From: Emydura subglobosa
Lineage: Eukaryota > Chordata > Testudines > Chelidae
Assembly: GCA_007922225.1 (NCBI GenBank)
Contig: ML679961.1
Span: forward strand, 75,218,652 to 75,282,651
Reading direction: 5' to 3'
DNA length: 64,000 bases
In this document: positions 23,801-36,900 of the stretch, piece by piece
Numbering within the stretch: the first letter of the stretch is position 1
Layout: each line of letters opens with the position of its first letter
Made by a program: the position numbers and the translations under genes
Notes under the pieces: generated by a model
What the model saw: the letters and a program-made list of their open reading frames with translations, nothing else
What the model was told of the DNA's origin: nothing
Databases searched by the model: none

Positions 23801-24112
23801 CAGTGGCGTACCGTGGGTCTCCGGCGCTCAGGGGCCAATGCTTGCATTTGCACCTCCCTCCCCCACCCATCCAGAGCTGGCAGCCTGGCACTGAGCTGGC
23901 CCGCTGGGGAAACCACCCTCCCCCCAGGGGGACTTTGATGGACCCCAGTGGAGCGCCTCACAGGTCTGACTCAGGACGCGCTGCAGGCGGCTGGAGTTTG
24001 CACGTAGGAGGCTGTGAGTACTTCCCATAGAACTCTGAAGGGCCCGGCTGGAGCCTGGGGGCCATGGCCCTCTCCTGCCCCCTCCCTCTCACCCAACGTC
24101 AGTCTGCCACTG
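23801..24112 (+). mobile_element. hAT-type non-autonomous element (8-bp target duplication)
   Basis: 312 bp beginning CAGTGGCGTACCG and ending with CGTCAGTCTGCCACTG. The right end inverted reads CAGTGGCAGAC, so the two ends are inverted repeats. Flanks CCACCAAG (23793-23800) and CCACCAAA (24113-24120) are an 8-bp duplication with one mismatch, the hallmark of hAT insertion. No coding frame is seen. Confidence 0.8.
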
Positions 24113-24516
24113 CCACCAAAGCTGCTCTCATTGACACCAGGTGTCACGGCACTGGCCCAGAACCCAGCTAGAGCAAAGGTGGCTTAAAAGTGCCTTTGCC
24201 CTCCTCCTTCTCCAGGGCATTCTGCACTGCTTCTCCGGGGAGGCTTGAACATAACTACATGTAAGCAAGGTCTGAGTGGCTCAGTGACACTCTCCCTGCT
24301 CAGCAGCTGAAAGGGGGGCACTTTATTTGCATGGGCTTTGTATCTGCATGAGTACAATTAAGTATTTAGCATAACTTACCTAAGTACTGAGCATAATGGG
24401 AAATGGTTGGCAGGGCTGGTTTTGGGCTACAAACCACTTCTGTGTTAACTACTGGGGTAATGAAATGTTGTCCTTCAATTGTATGGACAGATGTCAGCAA
24501 AACTGTGCTTAGTCTG

Positions 24517-25553
24517 TTATGATAGAATCTGCACCCTAAACTAAACAGAGCTCCACAAGGGTGGCAGACAGATGTTTCAGCCTGGAAATGGAGGAGGGGG
24601 AGAAGTGGAGCAGTCTGCTATTGGGAGCACACTGGCCCTGGTAAAGGGCTGCCCCCAGGCATGGAGTGATTCTCTCTCCCCATTGTTAAAAGATAGAATT
24701 AATGACTCATCTTGGAGTCTTTTGTTTCTTGAAAGCAGGGACATTGCCTGTATGTCAGCAGAAGGTTTACCCATGAGCTGAAATCACTAAGAGCTGAACC
24801 AGTAGAGGATCTGGGAAACCTTGCCTGACAACTAACAGAGCTGAGTGAGCACCAGGCTACTCTGGTGAAAGGCTGGTACAGTCGGTGCCAGCCTGATGCG
24901 GTCGGTGGAGAGGCTGGCACAGTCAGTGCCGGTGCAGTCAGCGGAGAGGCTGGCACAGTTGGTGCCAGCTGGGTCAGCGATTGGCAGAAGGGTCGGCACA
25001 GTCGGTGCCAGCCCGGTTCAGTCAGCGGGAGCCAGGTGCAGACGGAGCCAGCAGTCAGTGGGAAACAGGCGTGGTCGCTGCCAGTGGTCGGGGACTCAGC
25101 GAGGCCTGGAGGCGGTAGGAGACAGCAGCAGAGGGGGCCTGGTCAAGCCCGTGTCGGACAGGAGCAGCATAGGGGGTGGAGCCACCCCCATGAGGTGGAC
25201 ATTGCAACCCACGCTGGTCAGTACAGGGGGAAGAAGGAAGGGAGAGGCGAAGGACATGCCCCATACTCTGGGAGGGGTTTGGTTCATTGAGTTCATGAAC
25301 TCTGTTTGCACTGTTCCCCAAACCAGTGCTGTGTTACCTCTCTTTTGCTATTAAAAGGTTTCTTTCTACACTCAGACTCTGTGCTTGCGAGAGGGGAAGT
25401 ATTGCCCTTTGGGGGCGCCCAGGGAATAGTGTGTAATTTCCCAGGTGACTGGGTGGGGGCTCGAGCCAGTTTGGTGTTGTATCATTGAGAGGGACCCCTA
25501 GATATAGAACCCGGCCCTTGCTGCTGCTGACGTGGTCTGGCAGAAGGGTTACA
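24517..25553 (+). mobile_element. Probable solo LTR of an endogenous retrovirus
   Basis: The right part reads CTATTAAAAGG, then CTCAGACTCTGTGCTTGCGA, and ends AGAAGGGTTACA. I recognise this as a turtle retroviral LTR terminus; ATTAAA near 25352 may be its polyadenylation signal. A candidate left edge is TGTTATGATAG at 24517, so the left border is uncertain. No gag, pol or env sequence flanks it, so it looks like a solo LTR. An imperfect minisatellite lies inside (24868-25060). Confidence 0.55.
24868..25060 (+). repeat. Imperfect minisatellite within the LTR
   Basis: Four or more variants of ggctggcacagtcggtgccag, spaced about 40-50 bp apart with linkers rich in cagtcagcg. The core is itself nearly self-complementary (ggcac..gtgcc). 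The open frames here (152 and 141 residues) are an artefact of the repeat. Confidence 0.8.
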
Positions 25554-27556
25554 TTTAAAACTGGTCTACCAAGTCCAAAGAGCTGCCTGTAATGCCAAAT
25601 CAGTGCACTTCTGCTAAAGCCAACAGCGAAATGCCAGGGACAGGAGAAGACTCTTGGCTAATGCATACGGAGACCTACAATTATCAACCACAGGGGCTAC
25701 AAAGCAGTTCCCCCGTTTATACTGAGAGCAGAGCTCAGGGCTCCCCCCCAGTATTTCTGATGCTTACAGCAGCCAGCTAAGAACTCGACTCCCAGCACTG
25801 CACAGGCAGTTGAGGCCCAATCCTGAGAGGTGCTCAGCAATCTCCACTTGCATTGAAGTCTGTGGGTATGCAGTTGTGCTCAGGGCCTTGCAAAAGCAGA
25901 CCTTACACCAAGTCATTAACTATAGCATGAGAAATACAGAGCCCTGAACTCTAGTCCTAGCAGGTAAAGAAGACCTTTCAACTCACTTATTTGGCATCCA
26001 CATGTGCGTATTGACCATGGGGGCATCGAAGGCGGTGCACATTGGGGCTGAACATGGACAGACAACACTCTCAGAGGTGATGGGGCGGTGTCTCCTTTTT
26101 AAATGGAGTCTGAAATTTAAAGCAGTTCCCATTTTAGCTTGTAATTACACTTACAATGCTGTTTCACAAGACATGAGCAGAATATCTAGGGGGATTTGTG
26201 GAGCAGGTTGACCTCACTGTGACGGGAGCAGCTTCTGGAGTGTCCCTTTGTAGCAGTTAGAGTGGAATGCACTGTACGCCACTGTCAGACAGACACTAGG
26301 ATTTTTTAAGAACTGGACCAGTTGTAGCTTTCCAAATAAAACATGCAAACAGGACATGCAAGGAGTAAAAAGAAACACTTAGATAAGCCAGATATCATCA
26401 GAGGTCACAAGCTCTGCATGGATTTGCAACAGAGCTAGAGTTCCTGTCTCCACACCCAGATGGTTATCTTTGGTTTCACAAATTCAGTGAGAGCTAGAAA
26501 TTCAGGCATCAGCCCAAAGCTAACTTCCCCCATCTCAGCTCCAGGGTTGGACCCATGGATGACCGGGCTCGAAAAGTCACTTTTCTAATGCAGGAGCATA
26601 CCCTCAGTTACCATATTGCCCCTTGTCTCTCTGAAGCCACCTGTGTAGGTTTCTCTTTACACTGGAATCCTGATAATGCTGGCATATTTGACAGCACGCT
26701 TGATGCTAAAGTCCAAGTAGGACACCTGGGATCAAATCCTGCCCTAAATTACTCCCCATAAGACTCCACTGACATCAAAGGGAGTGCACTCTGGGGCTCA
26801 ACATGGACGGGCAATACTCTCAGAGGAAAAACCATTCAGAGCGTTAGCTCATTCAAATTTGGACTTCTTGCTAAATCAGATAAAGTCTCTCCCCTATATG
26901 TAGTGGGAGCAAAGAAAGAAAGAAAGAAAATCCTTCCCCACCCCTCAGAAACCACAAAGCAGCGAGGGCAAAGTTCTCTCTAGGACTCACAAAGTTTAAT
27001 CCCTGAGTACAATACATTTAAAAGAAAAACCCAACCCCAGGCATCACCGTCCTAGCAACAGAGGGCAAGGAGAAAGTGAGCTTTTAGCACAGTCCTCTCG
27101 AATGGCAGCTGGGAGCGTGGGGAGCGCTTCATTTAATAGGACCACGGAGTTAGGCATGAGATTGAAAAACATTCCAATTAATTTCCGTCACTAAAAATAA
27201 ACGGAAGGGATCCTGAGGTTCCAGCCATGGAACTTGAATGTTGAGCAGCTCTGGAAGAAACACTACAGAAGACAGAGACAGTGGCATTTGACACTGAAAC
27301 CCTTGCAGCCCCGAATCCTCTGCTGGGAGCAGCCTGGTACCTCCACTGACAGTGATCCTGGAAAGTCAGAGATAAAAATCTAGGGAGCCTTTCCCAAGAG
27401 ACATGAGAACAGAGACGGTTCCCACTACCTGACCAAATATATCCCCCAAAGCGCACGTTCTCCACCATTCCCAGAAAGAACGCAACAACCCATCGTCTGG
27501 TTTAGTGCACATGGTTCTCTCTGCTGGGGGAGGGGGATCCCTTGGAAGGATACCCA
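25554..27556 (-). other. PRR5L: PRR5L 3' UTR (extent unknown) and intergenic DNA
   Basis: The PRR5L 3' UTR starts at 27556 and runs leftward. The only near hexamers on - are ATTAAA variants (near 27132 and 26995); a canonical AATAAA on - near 24323 lies beyond the LTR. I cannot place the cleavage site. The stretch has a (GAAA)n tract at 26914-26930 and a short dispersed repeat at 26034/26787. Confidence 0.45.
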
Positions 27557-27939
27557 CTAGCTGACAGACGTGCAGTTCAGTGTCGTAGCTTCCTGCCTGC
27601 CCGTTGCCACCAGTCCCTCCGGCCCATCAGCAATACTGGGCTCACTGGAGCATTGTCTGTGGCTGAAGTTGGGCTGCAGGAGGAGGCAGTTGTCACTGTT
27701 GTCTGGCTCTTCTATCACCATCGCTGTGTGCATCATGGAGGCCATGGCCAGCAGCTGGATATCGGAGTGAGCATTGGCAACAGTGTGGCGACGGATGTTG
27801 CCACATTTCTCCAGGTAAGCCTCACCCTCCTGCTCTGTCAGTGGCGTCAGGGCCATCTCGCTGGGCTGCCCACCCGTCATGATGTGGGAAGAGTAGCTCA
27901 GCGTGTTTGCCTTGGGACGAGATCTGGAATACCGTCTCT
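27557..27939 (-). CDS. PRR5L: PRR5L terminal coding exon
   Basis: Entered after TTTTGTTTTCCAG in phase 2, it carries 127 codons including the TAG stop. It begins RRYSRSRPK, then the conserved [39 protein letters not shown] and the terminus NCTSVS. The first 25 residues after RRYSRSRPK differ most from the mammalian protein. An in-frame ATG at 27880 is not the start; the frame continues to the acceptor. This C-terminal tail is specific to PRR5L rather than PRR5. Confidence 0.95.
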
Positions 27940-30900
27940 CTGGAAAACAAAAGTGAAGCGGGAGAGATAAGCAGGCATAGATGAATCCAATAGCATTCTG
28001 CTGAATCGCAGCGCTTGCCTTTACACTTGCCCTTAGGGTCTCCTGAAAGTGAATGCAGCAGAGGCACTACCACCTGCTGGGAAAGTGGGACAAAAACTAG
28101 TAGGAAGTTTGCAACTCAGACACTCTTTGGTGTCTGGATCTGATTCTCTTTTTACTTACAACAATGGGAATCAGGTATAGCTACACTGAAGCCATGGAGT
28201 TACCTTGGGACAAACAAGAGTGGTATCAGGCTCTCGGGGGGAAACTTTCAATGTCACAAATGGCAGCTAGGGGCCCAATGCCCACTGAAAGTCAATGGGA
28301 GTTAGGTGCCTAACTTCCCTTTCTGCTGTTGAAAATCTCCTCCACCATCAAATGTATTGCAATAAAATGCTCTGCCATCAGCTAAACGAATATGATTCAT
28401 ATGAAATATGAAACATCTTACACTTATGCAATACACTCTTTGGGTCAGAAAACAGGCTGTTTTGTCACATGCTGCACATCTGTGATGCCAGCACTATTCT
28501 CATGCATTTTACCGATTACACGTGCAAGAAGCATGTCACTCACTACTGCAATGTGGCCACTTCTGGGGCGAGACACAAAATGTGATAGAGTCAGAGTTTG
28601 AAGCCACAAGGGACCACTACATCAGCTAGTCTGACCTCCTGTATAGCACAGTTCACCAACATGACCCAGCATCCACATACTAAACCCAATAACTGAAACG
28701 AGGCCAAAAGAAATGATATCCACAGGAGACTAGATTATTATGTGCCACAGGCAGAGACTAGGAAGGACTGAGATGGAGCAATGCCCAAGGCCCTCAAAAT
28801 GGCAGGAAAATGATTAAACGAGATATACCCAGATAATCCCAGCAAGTGACCACTCCCTTTTGATGCAGAGGAAGACGACCCCCCTAAGGTAACTGCCAAT
28901 CTGACATGGGGGGAAATTCCTTCCTGACCCCACATATGGTGATCCGTAAGACCCTAAACATGTGAGCAAGAACTAGCCAGCCAAGCATCTGGAACAGAGA
29001 AGAAGAACTCAGTGTTCCTTTAGAACTGCTAAGGGAATTTTAGAATGCAGAATGAAATTACGAGAACGGCCAGGACTCAGGGCCTACCACCTTCTCTGCA
29101 AAATATCCAAGAAAGCTGAAAAGAGTCCCTTACTTTTAAACTCAACACCTAAGATGTCACCTCCTGTACCACCGTGCATCTCACCAGCATTCTGAGGCAC
29201 TGATTCAATACTGACTAGGGTATTTTTAGGAGAAGCAGGAGTTTTAACTCCTGTGTCCCGGCTTATTGCCATTCAAGTAATTCCAGTCTGCGCAACTAAA
29301 TTCCCCCAGCAGTTCTAACTGAACACCGTATTATTCCTTCATCTCCTGTCCTAAACCGTTGGGCAGAGTTGTTGTGCATTGTTAAATAGCTGGTGTGCTC
29401 CTCCCCAGAAGTGGCTGTAAATAAAGTGGGTCCCTGTATCTCTCTTACCTATGTCCTAAAAATGTTGAGGCCCAATTAATTCTTAGGCAGCACTTTTGAG
29501 ATCCAATAAAATCTGTCCAGTCAAAAAGTGCAAAGCATGTGACACAGAATAACAAAATGCACAGCACTGGTCACTGAGGGTTATGAAATATTTTTGGAAG
29601 CTTGCATCAGTAAGAAACGCAGAAAACAAACTCTATATTGTTACAGTGAGGGATGGGGAGCAGCCAAAACTCCACCACTGGCAGCAGTCAGGCTGTGACA
29701 AAACTTCACCCTTATGCTACCAATAACAGACTCATTCAAAAAGGTTCATTTCAGGCTTAAGAGAACAGTGAAATCTGGTTTAGACATGCTACAAGCACAG
29801 TAAATGCATTATTTTGAACCCAGCTTCCACTAGGCCCACAACGAGTAGGGCTGTGTATATGTGAGGGAGAGTTGTAGGAGATGTCAACATTAGCCCTTTT
29901 CTCCTAAAACGTCTCATCATTGCCACCACATGTGCAGCTCCACCAATGGTAGTAACAATGGTAGTAACTACTAAAGCCTGGCCAACAACATTTTAACCAC
30001 CATGTCATCTAACCACATTAGTGCGCTGTTAGCTGTGAGTGCTTTGTTTACACCAGCGCTCCCCACGGAGGAATGGTTGCTAAGGGACACTTTTATTCAC
30101 AGGAAAATTAGTCTTAAGTTACAGCCTATGTCTACACTTGCCGCCAAATTCGGCGACAGTCGACGGGAGATACGCAAGCTACATGGAGTAGCTTGCGTAT
30201 CTCCCATCAACTTCCAAACTCCTACTTATTGCGATGTCTTCAGTTCACTGTGACGAAGGGAAATGTGCTCCCGTCGACGCAGCGTTACTCCACCTGGCGG
30301 AGGTGGATTAATAGCGTCGCTTTCTGGGTCAGTTGAGCGGGTCTCCACTTCCGCTCAATTGATCCAGATAAATCAATCCGACGGCACAGTCTAGACATAG
30401 CCACACAGTGGTAATTGGTGGCAGCTGCCTCTCCATCTTTCCTGATGAATCATAGGACTTGGGACTGGAAGGGGCCTCCCTGGTCACACAGTCCAGTTTC
30501 TTGCTAATGCAGGCAACCACATCATATAAACCTGTCCATAAATGTATCAAGTCCCATCGTAATGCTAGTTAGGTTGTTTGCTCCAAATACATCTATTGAG
30601 GGGTTGTTCTAGGACCTCATTCCTCCAATGGTTAGAAACCTTCTTCTAATTTCCAGGCCAAGTTTATCGATGGCCATTCCTTTTTCCTTCCAACATTGCC
30701 CTTTACCTTAAATAGCTCTGTTTACCCCTGATGTATTTATAGAGAGCAACCATATGACGGCTTCTGATTTTCTGACTGAAGTAAACAAACTCAAAGGTTG
30801 ACACAGTGGGAGACAGAAGCCAGTGCAACAGTTACTCAGCTCAGTAACTTAAATCCTGCTCAACTGTAACCCTCTCAGGCTTGACAAGCCTCAAGGGCCA

Positions 30901-33900
30901 GGCGGCAAGGTGGCTGAATTGCTTTTTAGAGAAAGGGTCATCTACCACCCCCATGGTTTACTTCATTATTAGTCTCCAGGAGATCAAACTGAACTAAACT
31001 ATGGGAAATGCTGCCCACTTCCCTTTCCTCGTTTTGTTGCAAGTCCTGCCTCAGAAGATGGAATTTTGTTTCTTTTCTCTGTTTCTAAACGCTCCATTTT
31101 TAAAAATGGTTATTTCCTTCATCGTAGCAGGGAAGATTTTGGGACCACCCAAGCCCAAGACAGTCTACGTGCCCCACTCCCAGCCAGAATAAACAGAGGA
31201 GAGGGAGAAAAGTCACAAGCAAATAAGCCTCACATGTTCGCTTAAAACATGGCTTCTCGTGGAATAAAGCTGGGTTTTGAGTGTGTGTAAATTTTTGTGC
31301 TGTTGAAAGAGGCCAGCCTGACAACCCGGTAGATTAAAGTCCTTCCAGAGCAAGTACAACAATTCAAGCCTCCACCTGTACCATGCTGCCACTATGCCTG
31401 AAACCAACCCCAAGGCTCAAAAGGGTGCTCCCTTTTGTCCTTTCACTCCTTGGCCTCTCAATCTCACATGTTAAATAGGGTCAGGCCTGGTCAGAATTTG
31501 GATGAGATTTAAAGAAAACAACAACAACAAAAAAGTGTTGCAAGCAAGTGGTGATGGTGCACTTTAGCCAGCCCTACATCAATGCCCCAGCATGGCTATC
31601 TTGCTACTGTTCATATCTATATCTCTATGTCTATCTCTATATCTATACTGCTGCTGTCTTTTGTGTGAGGTTAAAGCTGAGGTCCTAGTCAGCCTTTCCA
31701 AGTCACATTTTGCAAGAATATAGGCTGTCAAATTTCAAGTAAGTTAACTCCAGCGTTTTCAGTGGGAGAAGTTAAATCCTAGCTCCCCCTGCTAAAAATT
31801 GTTGTGTACAGCTACTGATGCGGATAGGCTGCCCCATTCCACCCCAGATATTACTACATTTCAGATTTCTTCCTGCAGTCTAAAATGCTTTATGATCTTT
31901 TAGGAAAGAGATGCCGCTCAAGTTGGTATTATGCAATAGTACATAATGGGAAGTATATGACAACAGAGTTCTTAACCAAGCAAAGAGGTCTCTAATAGAA
32001 AGGAACAGCTTCAAAAATTACAGGGACAAGGTCTCCTGTGCTATTGGAATTTGCTAGGGTTGAGGCTGTTTAAACTGTGGGCTACTTATTTCAGTTAGCT
32101 GGGATAAAGAGAGAGCTGAATGGAAGCATTCTGCTGGGCCAGCATATGATCCCACTTTTCTAAATTAGATTTTGCAGTGGCTTCATGTGTCTCTCATTTG
32201 TTTAGAGCGCTGGATTCCATACCTTCAATTATCCCTTCCAGCTGCCAACTTGGAAGGCAGCAACAAAGGCAGCTAGCAAACCTCTTTGAAGCTGGCAAGT
32301 AAGGCCTGAGGAGATCTCTCCAACCCAAATGCAACAGAGCAGTCACAGTTACGCCCGCTGAAGAATATTCTCCGTTCAGGAGTAGTATAGAGGAAATGAA
32401 GATCTGAAAAGAGCCTGGTCCAGTGGTTACAGCCTTAGCCTAGAACTTGGGAGACTCAGGTTCAATTGCCTGCTTTGCTACAGCCATTCCATGTGACCGT
32501 CAGCCAGTCACTCAGGCCCAGATCCACAAAGGTATTTAGGCTCCTAACTTCCACTGAAATAACTAGAAGGGGAAGTTAGGAGTCTAAATACCTTTGGAGA
32601 TCTGGGCCTTAGTTTCTCTCAGGACAGATCCTCCCAGGTTACTTTGGCATTGCAACCCCTAATGCCTGCTGCCTAATGGAATCCTAAGCTAAGCCCCTCC
32701 ATACACACAATGCATGGGAAGAGTTAGGCTAAGCACCTACTATAGGAAGGGATCCGCAGAAGACAGCAAGGAGCCACCTAAGCTAACCAGCAGTGAAATG
32801 GGGGAAAGGGCAGGGCTTATGCCTAAATGTCTGTCTTGGTGCATCTATCTGACAGGTCTGGAGAGAGGTGCCTCCCTCTGTGAAGGGTCCTCAGCTCCGA
32901 ACTCCTGCTCATGATTGATACCTCTCTCACACTTAACCTATGCTATCCTGTGCCCCTAGCTATCTTTTCTGAAGGTATTGTGCTGCCCCCAACTTATCAG
33001 TGGGCTGCAGCCAGCCTTCCTGCTGCAGCTTCTGACAGGTACCAGGTCCATGCTCAGCTCAGGCTCCTCTAGTGAGACAGGCATCTCCTGCCTAGTTTGA
33101 GAATCCTGCCTTGGGGCAATCAGAGCTCTGAGCAGCTTGTTAGCTGTGGGGTGGCACTGGGGTGTAAGCAGCTTTGTGAGTGCCAGCTGGCAGAATCATA
33201 GAATCATAAATTAGGGTTGGCAGTGACCTCAAGAGATCATCTAGTCCAACCCCCTGCACAAAGCAGTACCAACCCAAACTAAATCATTCAAACCAGGGCA
33301 TTTGTCAAGCCAGGCCTTAAAAACCTCTAAAGATGGAGATTCCACCAGCTCCCTAGGTAACCCATTCCAGTGCTTCTCCACTCTCCTAGTGAAAAACTTT
33401 TTCCTAATATCCAACCTAGACCTCCCTCACTGCAACTTGAGACCATTTCTCCTTGTTCTATCATCTACTACCATTGGGAACAGCCTAGCTCCATCCTCCC
33501 TGGAACCTCCTTTCAGGTAGTTAAAGGTTGCTATCAAATCCCCCCTCATTCTTCTCTTCTGCAGACTAAACAAGCCCAGTTCCCTCAGACTCTCCTCGTA
33601 AGTCATGTGCTCCAGCCCCCTAATAATTTTTGTTGCCCTCTGCTGGACTCTCTCCAATTTGTCCACATAAGTCTTGTAATGTGGGGTCCAAAACTGGACA
33701 CAATACTCCAAATTTGGCCTCATCGGTGCCGCATAGAGGGGAATAATCACTTCCCTCGATCTGCTGGCAATTCTCCTACTAATTCAGCCCAGTATGACAT
33801 TAGCCTTCTTGGCCTATGGGACTGTAGGCACCCCTACAGTGTTAGGCAGTAGGGTTAAGGTGGACGTTTTGAAAATGTCAGTGGTACCTAAAGGAGGATC

Positions 33901-36900
33901 TAGGCCTCAGTTCCCTATCTGTGAAATGGGGATAATAGCTCTTCTCTATCACACAGGAGTGTTGTGAGGATAAATACATTGAAGATTGTAGTGGGCTCAG
34001 ATACTATGGTAATGGGGGCCATATAAGAACTCCGGAGGGGATCACACCTTAATAGGGGCTGGAAAGGAACTGACACTGCACTACTAGAATAATTCTTTGC
34101 CCGTCTGTACCTGCAGATGGGTAGCCTCAAATTACAGCTATGAGAGGAAGAGAGATCAACAGATTCACCAGGGCAGATGATGTGTGGAGAGGTGCTAAAA
34201 ATAGACTGAGGGCAGGGAGTTTAGTGGCCATCAGTTGAACCATGGCTCATCTCTCCTTGGCCAGCCTGAGGAACCAGCATGGCTGGCACGAGAATTTGCT
34301 AAACCTGATTAGACCAAGGTGTCTAATATTGACACCAACAGTGGCAAATGTACTTCAGCCCGCTTTGTTTTGTTCTCTCTTCAGCCTCACTCACTTCTCA
34401 TTATGAGGCATGTCATCACACCAAATCCGTAACAACCAGCCCATACTAGTTTCAATGTACCTAGACAGTTGTGTATGGCTGTCATGCAGAGGCGTAGGAG
34501 AGAAGAAAATTCCTTCCTGTCCCCTGGAAGAGTGTATCAGAAAGTTCTCTGGTGTGCAAAGCAGAGAAGGTCTGACACAAGACCCTTCACCCTATTCCTT
34601 TCTGATCTTCAAAGCTTTCCTGCAGGGCAGGACTCTAGAGGAAATGGTGTTCTGGTTTTCCATTTCCAAAACCCAGTCACCCTAGCTTACAGCTAAGGGC
34701 AAAAAGCCAGGCCAGCGTGAAGCTCAAATCCCAGCACAGCCTGCTCGCTGTGCAGAAGGTGAAGGGAGTGCTGGCTGTGAGTATGGACAGCATTACTCAT
34801 GTGTTTTGGAGGAGACGATTCAAGCTAGAAACAAGGCTGTATCGCTCATCCTCTCAGAAGCCACACAAGATGCAGCCCTGTGATGATTCTCATGAATAGC
34901 TTAGCTGGGATGTTAGTTCACGTTTAATTTGTTAGCATTGAAGTAGGAACTTGAACGAGAGGTTTTTGGAGGGTATCCTTGAATACAAACTCAGATCAAC
35001 ACTGACATTCCTGCCAAACGCAGCCTCTGCACATTGGGTTAGTCACACACTTCCACCTGGGGGAAGGCCTTATCATCTTTCCCATTTATAATGCAAACCA
35101 GGGCTTCCCAATCGTTTTGGCTTGAGGGTCACAGCTAACATTTTTACAACCTTTAAGGGCTACCAGTCTCCACCAGCAACCCCCCCCCGCACCCAGAAGG
35201 AAGGAGTTCAGTGAGGAGACTCCTCCCTGATCTCCCGTCCCCCTGGCTGCAGCAGGGAAACAGCACGTGTCCCGTAGCCTGTGCGCTCCCCCTGGGTTCC
35301 TAGGCCATGGCTCCCTTCTGCAGCCAGCGGGATGAGAAATTAGTGCTCCCCTCCTTTAGCTCCAGCAGGGACCCCAGCACCTATGAACTCAGGTGGAGCG
35401 CTTTGCCATGCTCCCTGCTACAACCAGGGGGAGGGGAGCGCTGATCTCCCAGCCCCTTGGTTGCAGCAAAGAGCATGCACCAGTCTTGAAGCCCCATGGC
35501 AGTGCGCTCTATCTGGGTCCTTAGGCAGCGGCTCCCTTCTACACGCAGTAGAAGGCCATGCAGCCACAGATTGGGAACCACTGATGTAAACATTTATTTC
35601 TGAAGCAGGTGAGTCCCACCAACACGCTCTGCATTCCCAGGGTAGGCTGTGGTTAAGTAACATGGGACAGAGCTACAAACAGGAAGGGTGGTGGTGGGAA
35701 ATGTAAGAGCAGTGAAAGAGAACTTGAAAAAATAGGGAAGGCTCTCCTCCAACACACTATGTCATTGCCAAGATCCAGCTTAATTCACAGTGACAGGCTG
35801 CTGTATGTCAAGACAGAAGCAAAATGGGTTCTCAGGGGCACAGTCCAGCCTCCCTATGCCCAGGCTCTCAGATCCTGCCCTCTGCCACAATTTATCTTTC
35901 TAAATTACTGGTTTCCGTGCTACTTCTGCTAACATCCCCATTCCTTAGTGTCCATCTTCCCTTTTCATTTTGGTTCCGGCTGCATTCCCTGCCCATTTGA
36001 AAATAAAGTTAAATATGAGTTAAAGGGGGCCAGACTGACAACTCTGCAGGCTGAAGTACTTTATTTACCTAAAACAGGGGCCTGACCAGTGCAAACTTCA
36101 TCTAAAAAAAAACAAACCAACCAGCTCAGCTATATTCCACAAGCCTGACCTGGAGAGTCCAGCTCTAGGGAGCAGAGGGTAATTCAGGCTTCATGGCCCT
36201 TTTATTCAGTCCTTGGCTGAGTCCTTTTGCAGAGGTTACTATGGTGCTACGAGTGACATGGACACCTCTGGATTTCACAGCTGTTATATTACACATGAAG
36301 AGCCCAGAGTATCACTTTTTGACTCTTCCAGAACCAGAGAGAGAGGAGTCTGCAGACTAGGGAAAGGGTTTTGCAAACTGTGTGCGCTTTTGAAATGCCA
36401 AGATTATCTGGGGAAGAGTTCTGTTTTGCTGCCCACATTGTGTAACGCAAACACAAGTTTTCCCTTCTTCTTTTCTCCCATCTGTTCAGAAAAGGAAGGG
36501 TCTGAAGCAAAAAGCCACCTGGGAAAAACACACAAATTAACAGCAGCTAAATCAAAGTAAACACAATGATGTTAAGTGCCACAAACTTTACAAGGACAGA
36601 TTGCCTGAAACTGGTTTTTATGACACTAGCTTCTCTTTTATTTAGCAGGAAACAAGATGGATAGAAACTTTCAAAAGGGTCAGGAGGCAACACTTTAAAC
36701 TATTCCAGCAGCATGCAGATCCCTATAAGTGACCAGACTCATCAGGTCAACACTCAGCTGGCCCTAAGTAGGGTAATGACTTATCATCTAGGACAAGCAG
36801 TCTGTCCAATGATCAGGTTTGCACTCGGAAGTGCAGGTGGATTAACCACTTCTAGCTGCACGAATGGATGCAACAGTGATGGCAACTTGGATTTTAGAGA

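Noticed and set aside
24865..25354. 141- and 152-residue open frames on +
   Set aside because: They are translations of the LTR minisatellite (repeated VGASWVS/AQSVPVQ-like units), not a protein gene.
27542..27970. 142-residue open frame on +
   Set aside because: Antisense shadow of the PRR5L terminal exon, whose - frame matches the known protein.
33370..33852. 160-residue open frame on +
   Set aside because: Antisense to the CR1 reverse-transcriptase end on -.
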